This document shows positions 1 to 8,300 of a DNA stretch of 10,509 nucleotides, piece after piece (position 1 is the first letter of the stretch; the number at the start of each line of letters is the position of its first letter). A program made the position numbers and the translations under genes. This DNA comes from an uncultured Ruminococcus sp. (lineage in GTDB: Bacteria > Bacillota > Clostridia > Oscillospirales > Ruminococcaceae), in contig CAMWRC010000023.1 of NCBI GenBank assembly GCA_947176565.1, positions 1 through 10,509 of the forward strand, read 5' to 3'. The notes beneath the pieces were generated by a model. That model was given only the letters and a program-made list of their open reading frames with translations, made no database searches and was not told the origin of the DNA.

Positions 1-836
1 GAGCTAAAAACATTCAGGTGGTAGCAATACTTCAATGGTCTTTTTGTTATTATTGGCTGTTCCGGAGTGAGCATACCGGCGATGCTGTGTACTTTTGTAG
101 TTTCGAGAGATTCCTCAAACGTAAGCGGCGGAAGTATTGTTGGCATTCTTTTGGCAAGCATACTTTTTCCGCTTCCAGGAGTGCCGGAGAGCAGAGCATT
201 GTGACCGCCTGCTGCTGCGATTTCAAGGGCGCGTTTTGCAAACTGCTGACCTTTGACCTCTGAAAAGTCATTGTTTTCGTTATATACGGCTTCGGGCGGT
301 ATGTACGGCTCGCATGGAGTGAGAAATTCCTCGCCGCGGAAATGCTTTAAAAGCTGTTCGGCATGGTTTACGGAATAAATATCAATTCCAGTGATAACGG
401 AAGCTTCACGCGCATTTGCGGCGGGTACAAATGCAGATTTTATACCAAGTTCACGGGCGTGTATTATCATAGGCAGAACGCCGGTTATTCCGCGCAGGTT
501 TCCGCTGAGGGAAAGTTCGCCTAAAAAAATACAGCTTTCCGTACTTCTGTTTATCAGTCCCATAGCTTTCAGCAGTGCCATGAAAATTGACATATCAAGA
601 ACAGAACCGCTTTTTTTGGTATCGGCAGGAGCAAGATTGACTGTTACGGCAGATACAGGAAACTGTACTCCGCACGCCCTGAGCGCGGAGCGGATTCTTT
701 CGCGGCTTTCCTTTACGGTGACATCGGGCAGACCGACGATATTGAATAACGGCATACCCTTGACTATATTTGCTTCAACATCGACAGGGAACGTGTTGAA
801 TCCGTACAATCCGAAGCTTAACACTTTATCAAACAT
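1..836 (-). CDS. yifB: YifB/ComM-family Mg-chelatase-like AAA ATPase, N-terminal part (runs off window)
   Basis: Reading leftward from an ATG at 836-834 gives 278 codons with no stop before the window edge. The first 50 residues (MFDKVLSFGLYGF..., then GLPDVTVKESRERIRSAL) are typical of the N-terminal ChlI/Lon-like domain of YifB/ComM proteins. Residues about 190-230 hold the entry to the AAA domain: VKGQ, then Walker A as GTPGSGKS at residues 218-225 (Lys224). The family is usually about 500 residues, so Walker B, the arginine finger and the C-terminal domain lie outside the window. ComM is a hexameric helicase aiding branch migration during natural transformation in gammaproteobacteria; its role in Clostridia is inferred only. 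A GAGG ribosome site (843-846) sits 6 bases before the ATG. The family signature RPFRxPHH should follow at residues 266-273, but after Arg-Pro the sequence departs from it (bases 1-35), so the gene may be divergent or disrupted there. Confidence 0.9.
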   Translation of the reverse strand, partial: MFDKVLSFGLYGFNTFPVDVEANIVKGMPLFNIVGLPDVTVKESRERIRSALRACGVQFPVSAVTVNLAPADTKKSGSVLDMSIFMALLKAMGLINRSTESCIFLGELSLSGNLRGITGVLPMIIHARELGIKSAFVPAANAREASVITGIDIYSVNHAEQLLKHFRGEEFLTPCEPYIPPEAVYNENNDFSEVKGQQFAKRALEIAAAGGHNALLSGTPGSGKSMLAKRMPTILPPLTFEESLETTKVHSIAGMLTPEQPIITKRPLKYCYHLNVFS

Positions 837-907
837 TTCAAACCTCAATTCAAAACAAATTATTATATCATTATTGATGAGCAGGCTGAACCCATTGTCA
901 TATCAAT

Positions 908-936
908 ATTATAACACCTTTTCCTGCAAATGTAAA
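908..936 (-). promoter_or_regulatory. Sigma-A-type promoter of the yifB-like gene
   Basis: On the minus strand, TTTACA (936-931) and TATAAT (913-908) are separated by exactly 17 bases. The start point would be near 901, giving a leader of about 65 nt before the ATG at 836. It lies downstream, in the leftward direction, of the terminator at 974-1008, so the ATPase gene does not depend on the stronger leftward promoter at 1117-1145. Confidence 0.7.
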
Positions 937-973
937 TAAAAATAAAAATTTTTTGAATGTTGTCCTAAATAAC

Positions 974-1008
974 AAAAAATGCCGGATTTTATATTGAAAA
1001 ATCCGGCA
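974..1008 (-). terminator. Intrinsic terminator, leftward
   Basis: An 11-bp perfect stem (980-990 with 998-1008, TGCCGGATTTT and its complement) has a 7-nt loop. Read leftward it is followed by six U residues (complement of A974-979). Read rightward it has no U tract, so it is directional. No protein gene lies just upstream on that strand, so it serves the orphan leftward transcript. Confidence 0.75.
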
Positions 1009-1044
1009 AAGATTCCAAAAATAGAAAAACAGGTCTTAATCCTC

Positions 1045-1073
1045 TTGACAAAGAGAAAATAATGTGATAGAAT
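1045..1073 (+). promoter_or_regulatory. Probable rpoB-rpoC promoter
   Basis: TTGACA (1045-1050) and TAGAAT (1068-1073) are 17 bases apart, and a TGa immediately before the -10 makes it an extended -10 promoter. The predicted start is near 1080, leaving an rpoB leader of about 154 nt. A TATAAT also lies at 1076-1081, but it is 25 bases from this -35 and has no other good one. The -35 sits inside a short inverted repeat, CTCTT-gaca-AAGAG (1042-1055). Transcripts from the promoter at 1117-1145 would run through this site. Confidence 0.65.
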
Positions 1074-1079
1074 TATATA

Positions 1080-1233
1080 ATGTATCAGTGTGTGAAGATT
1101 GCTGCTTCTGCAAGATATTATACCACAAATATAAGGTCTTGTCAATAGCTTTGTAATTTTTTTAAAATTTTTTCACACTAAACGCCTGCACGATGTTTCA
1201 TCATGCAAGTAAAATAATAAGGAGGTTCCGCCT
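1080..1233 (+). promoter_or_regulatory. rpoB 5' leader with hairpin and Shine-Dalgarno
   Basis: The predicted rpoB leader is about 154 nt. It contains a stem of 9 pairs with one mismatch and a 3-nt loop at 1187-1207, ending 13 bases before the GGAGG ribosome site (1221-1225), which is 8 bases before the ATG. A 7-base stretch at 1090-1096 (GTGTGAA) is complementary to 1172-1178 and could close a large loop. It matches no riboswitch or r-protein binding site that I recognise, and no rightward terminator was seen in it. Confidence 0.4.
1117..1145 (-). promoter_or_regulatory. Strong leftward promoter facing the rpoB promoter
   Basis: On the minus strand TTGACA (1145-1140) and TATAAT (1122-1117) match both consensus hexamers exactly, with 17 bases between them. 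The start would be near 1110. It points toward the rpoB promoter and feeds the transcript ending at 974-1008. It lies inside the predicted rpoB leader, so rpoB transcription must pass over it. Confidence 0.7.
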
Positions 1234-4200
1234 ATGGTGAACGTTACACCTAAGCAGCTTGGAAAAAACGTCAGAATGAGTTTCGGTAAAATTACCGAGC
1301 CGCTCGAAATGCCTAACCTTATCGAGGTGCAGAAAAACTCGTATCAATGGTTCAGGGAAGAAGGTCTGAAAGAAGTTTTCCGCGATATGACCGCTATCAC
1401 TGATTATAATGGAAATCTCGTCCTAACGTTTAATGACTATCGCTTCGATACAGAACCTAAGTATTCCCTCGCGGAATGCAAGTCGAGAGGCGCAACATAT
1501 CAGGTTGCCATGCGTGCTACAGCTACCCTCTTCAATAAAGAAACCAATAACGTAAGTACAAGTGAAATATATATGGGCGATTTTCCGCTTATGACAGACA
1601 GCGGTACTTTCGTCATCAACGGAGCTGAACGTGTTATCGTTTCCCAGCTTGTCCGTTCTCCAGGCGTTTATTACTCCTTTGAAAAGGATAAGACAGGAAA
1701 GGACCTTTTCAGTACCACTGTTATCCCGAACCGCGGAGCATGGCTTGAGTATGAAATGGATTCCAACGATGTGGTTTATGTTCGTATCGACAAGAACAGA
1801 AAAATCCCGCTTACTACGTTCATACGCGCCCTCGGCGTGGGAACTGATGAGGAAATATATGAGCTTTTCGGCGAGGACGAAAGACTCAGACAGACTATTC
1901 TTCAGAAAGACCAGACAAAAAATACCTCCGACGGTCTCATTGATGTTTATAAAAAGCTCCGTCCGGGCGAACCGCCTACCGTTGAAAGTGCAATTACACA
2001 TCTCAATAATCTTTTCTTTGATGCCAAAAGATATGACCTCTGCCGTTTCGGAAGATATAAGTACAATAAAAAACTCGGCATAGCTTCACGTCTTGCCGGT
2101 CATACTCTTACAGAGCCGGTTGTTAATCCTCTTACCGGAGAAATAATGGCTGATGCCGGCGATACGATAAATTATGAAAAAGCCTGCGAAATCGAACAGG
2201 CAGGCGTATATTATGCTTTCGTAAAGGTAGAGGCTAAGGAATACTACACCAATGAACGCGGTGAAACTCAGATACGTTTTGTGGAACGCGTTGCAAAAAT
2301 CATAGGCAACGGCATGGTTGACATCAGCGGATATGTTGACTTTGATGTTGAAAAATATGGAATCAACGAAAAAGTTTCTTTCAAGGTTCTGAAAGAAATC
2401 ATGGAAAATTCAGCAGATGCTGACGAGCTTGAGGAGAATATCAAGAAAAAGGCTGATGAGCTTGTTCCGAAGCACATCATACTTGATGATATTTTTGCAA
2501 CTATCAGTTACTTTATAAATCTCTGTGAGGGCGTGGGAACTGTTGACGACATCGACCACCTCGGCAACAGACGTATACGTTCAGTAGGAGAACTTCTCCA
2601 GAATCAGTTCCGAATCGGATATGCGCGTATGGAACGCGGAATCCGTGAAAGAATGAACACTCAGACACAGGACGTAAGCGCACTTACTCCGCAGACGCTT
2701 ATCAATATAAGACCTATTTCCTCCGCTATGAAGGAATTTTTCTGTTCGTCTCCGCTGTCGCAGTTCATGGACCAGAATAATCCTCTTGCTGAGCTTACGC
2801 ACAAGAGACGTCTTTCAGCTCTCGGTCCGGGCGGTCTTTCGCGTGACCGTGCAGGATTTGAAGTCCGTGACGTACACTACAGCCACTACGGAAGAATGTG
2901 TCCTATCGAGACTCCGGAAGGTCCTAACATCGGACTTATTTCCTATCTTGCTACTTTTGCCCGAATCAATGAATATGGATTCATTGAAGCTCCGTACCGC
3001 AAGGTTGACAAGGAGACGGGCGTTGTTACAAATGAAGTTGTATACATGACGGCTGACGTTGAGGATAATTACGTTGTCGCTCAGGCTAACGAACCTCTCA
3101 CCGAGGACGGAAAGCTTGCGCGTCCGCGTGTAAATGCACGTCACCGCGACCAGATACTTGAATGTGAACGCGAAATAGTTGACTATATGGATGTATCGCC
3201 TAAAATGGTTGTGTCCGTTGCTACATCTATGATTCCGTTCCTTGAAAACGACGACGCGAACCGCGCCCTCATGGGTTCAAATATGCAGAGACAGGCTGTT
3301 CCGCTTCTCAAGACAGAACGTCCGTTTGTCGGCACAGGTATGGAATACAAGGCTGCTGTCGATTCAGGCGTATGTATTGTTTCTGACTGCGACGGCAAGG
3401 TAAGCTATGTTGATGCAGATAATATCCGTGTTATCGGCGACGACGGAATTGAACGCCGTCATGAACTTATAAAATTCAAGCGTTCAAATCAGGGCACTTG
3501 TGTGAATCAGCGTCCGATAGTTTCTGTCGGCGAAAGAATCACAAAAGGTCAGGTTCTTGCTGACGGACCTGCAACTGCTGACGGTGAAATCTCTCTGGGC
3601 AAGAACGCTCTCATCGGATTCATGACATGGGAAGGCTACAACTACGAGGACGCTGTTCTTCTTAACGAGCGGCTGGTACGTGAAGATGTATTCACATCTG
3701 TTCATATAGAGGAATACGAAATCGAATGCCGTGATACAAAGCTCGGTCCGGAGGAAATCACACGTGATATTCCAAACGTGGGCGATGACGCTCTGGCGAA
3801 TCTTGATGAAAACGGAATTATCAGAATAGGCTCGGAAGTAACGGCAGGAGATATTCTTGTCGGCAAGGTTACACCAAAGGGCGAAACCGAACTCACTGCC
3901 GAGGAAAGACTGCTCCGCGCAATATTCGGAGAAAAAGCAAGGGAAGTCCGCGATAATTCCCTTAAAGTGCCTCACGGCGAAGCCGGCGTTATCGTTGATG
4001 TAAAAGTGTTCACACGCGAAAACTGCGACGAACTCAGCGCAGGCGTAAATATGCGCGTTATCTGCTATATCGCTCAGAAGCGTAAAATCACAGTCGGCGA
4101 CAAGATGGCAGGTCGTCACGGAAATAAGGGTGTTGTTTCGCGTATACTTCCGGAGGAGGATATGCCTTTCCTGCCTGACGGAACACCGCTTGATATTGTT

Positions 4201-5181
4201 CTTAATCCTCTCGGCGTACCTTCACGTATGAATATCGGTCAGGTGCTTGAAGTACATCTCGGTATGGCGTGCAAAGCTTTGGGCTGGCACATCATGACTC
4301 CAGTATTCGACGGCGCACATGAGGACGACATACGCGACTGCTTCAGAATGGCTGATGCTCAAAATAAGGAACACCGCGGCGATATGTTTGAACTCAAGAC
4401 TATGGATAAAGTTATAAATCCTAAAGCTCTTGAATTTAACGAGGATTGTAAATTTACTCTTTATGACGGACGTACAGGTGAGAAATTCGACAACCGCGTA
4501 ACTGTGGGCTATATGTATTACCTCAAACTCCACCACCTTGTTGATGATAAGATTCACGCACGTTCAGTCGGTCCGTATGCTCTTGTTACTCAGCAGCCGC
4601 TCGGCGGTAAAGCGCAGTTCGGCGGTCAGCGATTCGGAGAAATGGAAGTATGGGCTCTCGAAGCTTATGGCGCAGCCTATACACTTCAGGAAATCCTTAC
4701 GGTTAAATCAGATGATACTATCGGACGTGTTGAAACCTATGAGGCAATTGTAAAAGGTCAGAATGTTCCGAAACCGGGTATTCCTGAATCGTTCAAGGTT
4801 CTTATCAAGGAGCTTCAGTCTCTTGCTCTTGATGTCAGGGTTCTGGACATCAATCAGGAGGAAATAGACCTTAAACAGAACTTCGACGATGACCCGATGC
4901 CGGCAAGGGATAATTTCAGAGACGAGGAAACGGAAAATCTCAATTCTCTCTCAGATGATGATATGGGCGAACGCGGCTTTGAAGTCGGCGACAGTGAGAA
5001 AGGATTTGACAGACCTCTTGATGATGACGATTCATATGACGGAGCAGATGTCGATATGCTGGAAAAGGAAGACTTATACAGTTATGACGACGACGATGAC
5101 GATGATTTCAGTCTGGACGATGACGATGAGAGCGATTTCCCCGATATGGCTCTTGACGATGACCCTATTTTTGACGAATAA
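1234..5181 (+). CDS. rpoB: DNA-directed RNA polymerase subunit beta, with long acidic C-terminal tail
   Basis: Encodes the 1315-residue beta subunit, which forms one side of the RNA polymerase cleft and much of the active centre and is the rifampicin target. Start: ATG with GGAGG 8 bases upstream. The rifampicin-region core [10 protein letters not shown] and [13 protein letters not shown] is intact; residues equivalent to E. coli Asp516, His526 and Ser531 are Asp513, His523 and Ser528. Then come [17 protein letters not shown] from residue 553 and [12 protein letters not shown] with catalytic-region Lys957 and Lys965 (E. coli Lys1065/Lys1073). The C-terminal [13 protein letters not shown] starts at 1135. 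The conserved protein ends near residue 1204. Residues 1205-1315 are an added tail with 49 Asp/Glu in 111 residues, including a run of seven Asp. The segment at 292-424 is about 40 residues longer than in Bacillus subtilis. Transcribed with rpoC; no rplJ-rplL genes lie immediately upstream, unlike many bacteria. Confidence 0.99.
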   Translation: MVNVTPKQLGKNVRMSFGKITEPLEMPNLIEVQKNSYQWFREEGLKEVFRDMTAITDYNGNLVLTFNDYRFDTEPKYSLAECKSRGATYQVAMRATATLFNKETNNVSTSEIYMGDFPLMTDSGTFVINGAERVIVSQLVRSPGVYYSFEKDKTGKDLFSTTVIPNRGAWLEYEMDSNDVVYVRIDKNRKIPLTTFIRALGVGTDEEIYELFGEDERLRQTILQKDQTKNTSDGLIDVYKKLRPGEPPTVESAITHLNNLFFDAKRYDLCRFGRYKYNKKLGIASRLAGHTLTEPVVNPLTGEIMADAGDTINYEKACEIEQAGVYYAFVKVEAKEYYTNERGETQIRFVERVAKIIGNGMVDISGYVDFDVEKYGINEKVSFKVLKEIMENSADADELEENIKKKADELVPKHIILDDIFATISYFINLCEGVGTVDDIDHLGNRRIRSVGELLQNQFRIGYARMERGIRERMNTQTQDVSALTPQTLINIRPISSAMKEFFCSSPLSQFMDQNNPLAELTHKRRLSALGPGGLSRDRAGFEVRDVHYSHYGRMCPIETPEGPNIGLISYLATFARINEYGFIEAPYRKVDKETGVVTNEVVYMTADVEDNYVVAQANEPLTEDGKLARPRVNARHRDQILECEREIVDYMDVSPKMVVSVATSMIPFLENDDANRALMGSNMQRQAVPLLKTERPFVGTGMEYKAAVDSGVCIVSDCDGKVSYVDADNIRVIGDDGIERRHELIKFKRSNQGTCVNQRPIVSVGERITKGQVLADGPATADGEISLGKNALIGFMTWEGYNYEDAVLLNERLVREDVFTSVHIEEYEIECRDTKLGPEEITRDIPNVGDDALANLDENGIIRIGSEVTAGDILVGKVTPKGETELTAEERLLRAIFGEKAREVRDNSLKVPHGEAGVIVDVKVFTRENCDELSAGVNMRVICYIAQKRKITVGDKMAGRHGNKGVVSRILPEEDMPFLPDGTPLDIVLNPLGVPSRMNIGQVLEVHLGMACKALGWHIMTPVFDGAHEDDIRDCFRMADAQNKEHRGDMFELKTMDKVINPKALEFNEDCKFTLYDGRTGEKFDNRVTVGYMYYLKLHHLVDDKIHARSVGPYALVTQQPLGGKAQFGGQRFGEMEVWALEAYGAAYTLQEILTVKSDDTIGRVETYEAIVKGQNVPKPGIPESFKVLIKELQSLALDVRVLDINQEEIDLKQNFDDDPMPARDNFRDEETENLNSLSDDDMGERGFEVGDSEKGFDRPLDDDDSYDGADVDMLEKEDLYSYDDDDDDDFSLDDDDESDFPDMALDDDPIFDE
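4846..5178 (+). repeat. Aspartate-rich low-complexity tail of RpoB
   Basis: This stretch encodes the last 111 residues of RpoB. Asp codons (GAT and GAC mixed) cluster increasingly toward the end, with seven consecutive GAY codons at 5086-5106 and groups of three to four elsewhere. Mixing of synonymous codons suggests that the protein sequence is kept rather than being a fresh slippage product. Acidic residues outnumber Lys/Arg 49 to 7, so the tail should be disordered and strongly negative. Confidence 0.8.
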
Positions 5182-5196
5182 GAATCTGTCTTTACG

Positions 5197-5224
5197 GTGA
5201 AGTCCGGAATTAAACGGACTTCAC
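5197..5224 (+). promoter_or_regulatory. Perfect hairpin in the rpoB-rpoC spacer
   Basis: A 10-bp perfect stem (GTGAAGTCCG at 5197-5206 with CGGACTTCAC at 5215-5224) has an 8-nt loop and begins 15 bases after the rpoB stop. No U tract follows, so it is not an ordinary terminator. An RNA processing or 3'-end stabilising element is inferred. Confidence 0.6.
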
Positions 5225-5250
5225 TGGACTCTGATTGGCTATCCACTATT

Positions 5251-5280
5251 CTGCATATGGTGCGTGGTTCGGCATTGCAG
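5251..5280 (+). promoter_or_regulatory. Second hairpin in the rpoB-rpoC spacer
   Basis: CTGCA plus ATG (5251-5259, one bulged base) pairs with CATTGCAG (5273-5280), giving eight pairs around a 13-nt loop. It ends 17 bases before the rpoC ribosome site, so it could affect rpoC translation. Weaker than the first hairpin. Confidence 0.35.
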
Positions 5281-5297
5281 ATATACTATGAAATTGC

Positions 5298-5303
5298 AGG
5301 AGG
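5298..5303 (+). promoter_or_regulatory. Ribosome binding site that sets the rpoC TTG start
   Basis: AGGAGG lies exactly 7 bases before TTG at 5311. Upstream in-frame starts, including a GTG at 5197 inside a hairpin stem, lack any such site. Confidence 0.9.
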
Positions 5304-5310
5304 TAGCAGT

Positions 5311-8300
5311 TTGGAATTTAATACTTTTGAATCAATTAAAATCGGTCTTGCTTCACCAGAACAGATAAGAAGCTGGTCTTACGGCGTTGTTGAAAGACCT
5401 GAAACTATAAATTACAGAACACAGAAGCCGGAAAGAGATGGTCTTTTCTGTGAAAGAATATTCGGACCTACCAAGGACTGGGAATGTCACTGCGGTAAAT
5501 TCAAAAAAATTCGCTTCAAAGGAAAGATCTGCGACCGCTGCGGCGTTGAAGTTACGCGTGCAAGAGTTAGACGCGAAAGAATGGGACATATTGAGCTTGC
5601 CGCACCAGTATCGCATATATGGTACTTCAAGGGTACTCCTTCGCGTATCGGTCAGGTTCTTGAGGTTTCACAGAAACGTCTGGAAGAAGTTCTCTATTTC
5701 ACAAAATATATCGTTACCGACCCCGGAAATACTGAACTTGTGAAAAAACAGCTCCTGTCAGAGAAAGAATATCTTTCATATCGTGATAAGTACGGCGATG
5801 ATTTCAGCGCGGAAATGGGTGCGGAAGCTATCAAGAAACTGCTGAATGAGTACGACCCCGAAAGATATGATTTCCTGAAACTCCGTCTCATTGAAATGGG
5901 AAAAATATCGCTTGGTCTGAAAAAGCTTTCATGTTTCAGGAATCCTATGGAGTGCGAATGCGATGAATGCCGTAAATTCGCCGAACTTGTGGACGTTGAA
6001 TGGAAAAATAATCTTGAACTCTGCTCCGATGACCTCAAACATGAACTTGCAGGACTTCCGTCAGGACAGAAAAAAGTCAAGCTGATAAAAAGACTCCAGA
6101 TAATCGAGGCGTTCCGCCTTTCAGGAAACAAGCCGGAGTGGATGATACTTGATGTCGTTCCGGTTATTCCGCCGGATATTCGTCCTATGATAATGCTTGA
6201 TGGCGGACGTTATGCGACTTCCGACCTCAACGACCTCTACAGACGCGTTATCAACAGAAATAACCGTCTTAAAAGAATGATAGAGCTTGAAGCTCCTGAT
6301 ATTATCGTAAGAAACGAGAAACGTATGCTTCAGGAAGCCGTTGACGCACTTATTGACAATGGCAGACACGGCAGACCGGTTGTAGGACCAAGCAACCGCG
6401 CCCTTAAATCGCTTTCGGATATGCTCAAAGGTAAGCAGGGACGTTTCCGTCAGAATCTTCTCGGAAAACGTGTTGACTATTCCGGACGTTCTGTTATCGT
6501 AGTAGGTCCTGAACTCAAAATGTACCAGTGCGGTCTCCCTAAAGAAATGGCACTGGAGCTTTTCAAGCCGTTTGTACTCAAAAGACTTGTTGATAAAAAA
6601 GCTATCGCAAATATAAAATCAGCACGTAAGCTTATTGACCGCGCTGACAATAAGGTATGGGACGCTCTTGAGGACGTTATCAAGGACCACCCTGTAATGC
6701 TCAACCGCGCTCCTACGCTCCACCGTCTCGGAATACAGGCATTTGAGCCTATTCTTGTTGAGGGACGTGCAATCAAGCTCCACCCGCTTGTATGTTCCGC
6801 TTTCAATGCCGATTTCGACGGCGACCAGATGGCGGTACATCTTCCGCTTTCAGCAGAAGCACAGGCAGAAGCACGTTTCCTTATGCTTGCCGCAAACAAT
6901 CTGCTTAAACCCTCGGACGGAAAGCCGGTTGCAGTTCCGTCGCAGGATATGGTACTCGGTTCTTACTATCTGACTATGGATAAGCCGGGCGAACCCGGTG
7001 AGGGAAAAGTATTCCGCGATACGGACGAAGCTCTTATGGCTTACTATGAACATGATGTTTCTCTTCATGCAAATATCAGAGTAAAAATCACAAAGGACAT
7101 CGGCGACAAGAAAGTATCAAAGATAATAAATGCCACAGTGGGCAGACTTATATTCAATGATAATATTCCGCAGAATCTCGGATATGTTGACAGAACAAAC
7201 TCCGACAAGCAGTTTGACCTTGAAATCTCATTCCTTGTAGGCAAAAAGCAGCTTTCTGATATTATCGAAAGATGTATCAAGATTCACGGAACAACGACTA
7301 CTTCTGAGGTTCTTGACCGTATAAAGGCTCTCGGATATAAATATTCCACTCGTGCCGCTCTTACGGTTGCGGTATGCGATGCAACTATACCTCCGCAGAA
7401 AAAGGAAATCCTTGCAAAGGCTGATGAGGAAGTTCAGGCAATTACCGAGGAATACAACTACGGCTACATTTCTGCTCAGGAGAAATCAAAGAAAATCGTT
7501 TCCCTCTGGACTGATACTACAGATGCCGTTACAAATGCTCTTAAAGCAAATTTTGACAGATACAATCCTATATGGATGATGGCGGATTCCGGTGCGCGTG
7601 GTTCTATTTCACAGATTCGTCAGCTTGCAGGTATGCGCGGACTTATTGCCAATACTTCCGGTGCAGTATTTGAAATTCCTATCCGTGCGAATTATCGTGA
7701 GGGACTTAACATTCTGGAATACTTCATTGCTTCACGAGGTGCACGTAAGGGACTTGCCGATACGGCTCTCCGTACTGCTGACTCCGGATACCTGACACGT
7801 CGTCTTGTTGACGTATCTCAGGACGTTATCATACGTGAGGAGGACTGCGGAACTACTGATGGTATCGAGGTATTTGAGATAAGAAACGGAAACGAAGTCG
7901 TAGAACCGTTTGCAGAACGTCTTGTCGGAAGATTCCTTGCCGAAGACCTGCGCGATGGGGCAGGCGAGCTTATTGTATCAAGAAATAAGCTTATCAGCGA
8001 TGCCGATGCCAAGAAAATCATTGATGCCGGCATTGAAGTCATAAAGATTCGTTCGGTTCTCAACTGTAAGGCAAAGACCGGTGTATGTGCTAAGTGTTAC
8101 GGAGCAAATCTTGCATTCAACAATATTGTTTCCGTCGGTGAAGCTGTAGGCGTTATCTCCGCCCAGTCAATCGGTGAACCGGGTACACAGCTTACAATGA
8201 GAACATTCCATACCGGCGGCGTTGCTTCTGCCGATGCGGAAGATATTACTCAGGGTCTGCCGCGTGTTGAGGAACTTTTTGAAAGCCGCCGTCCGAAAGG

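Larger units (their letters stand above)
971..1110 (-). ncRNA. Putative small RNA, antisense across the rpoB promoter
   Basis: A leftward transcription unit is defined by a consensus promoter (1145-1117) and an intrinsic terminator (1008-974), giving a predicted RNA of about 135-140 nt. Its 5' part (1110-1080) is complementary to the first 30 nt or so of the predicted rpoB mRNA. Its middle contains a small hairpin (CUCUU, loop UGUC, AAGAG, 1055-1042), followed by a U-rich unpaired stretch and the terminator stem. No convincing reading frame with a ribosome site was found: the open frame through this stretch starts inside the promoter. I do not recognise a known RNA family. The unit could instead be the start of a long yifB mRNA with an attenuator, or a promoter pair used only for interference. 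Confidence 0.45.

Noticed and set aside
391..939. Rightward 182-codon open frame.
   Set aside because: It is antisense to the clear YifB-type coding sequence, has no ribosome site and shows no family motifs.
909..1145. Leftward 78-codon open frame with a hydrophobic C-terminal half, possibly a small membrane peptide or toxin.
   Set aside because: Its start lies inside the -35/-10 region of the leftward promoter, so it could not be translated from that transcript as drawn. It runs through the terminator stem, and no ribosome site precedes an internal start codon.
1139..1167. Second rightward rpoB promoter (TTGTCA, 17 bases, TTAAAA).
   Set aside because: The -10 matches only three of six positions, and the region is generally T- and A-rich.
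1080..1233. Riboswitch or ribosomal-protein leader in front of rpoB.
   Set aside because: No known aptamer core or rightward attenuator was recognised; only a short hairpin and a possible long-range pairing are visible.
3484..4119. Leftward 211-codon open frame inside rpoB.
   Set aside because: It overlaps the most conserved part of RpoB, lacks a ribosome site and recognisable motifs, and is explained by codon usage of the sense strand.
5197..5224. Terminator between rpoB and rpoC.
   Set aside because: The stem is strong, but no U tract follows, and rpoC has no evident promoter of its own.
5197..5310. A 38-residue longer N-terminus of RpoC starting at GTG 5197.
   Set aside because: The GTG lies in a hairpin stem without a ribosome site, the extra residues do not resemble RpoC, and TTG at 5311 has a perfect AGGAGG at the right distance.
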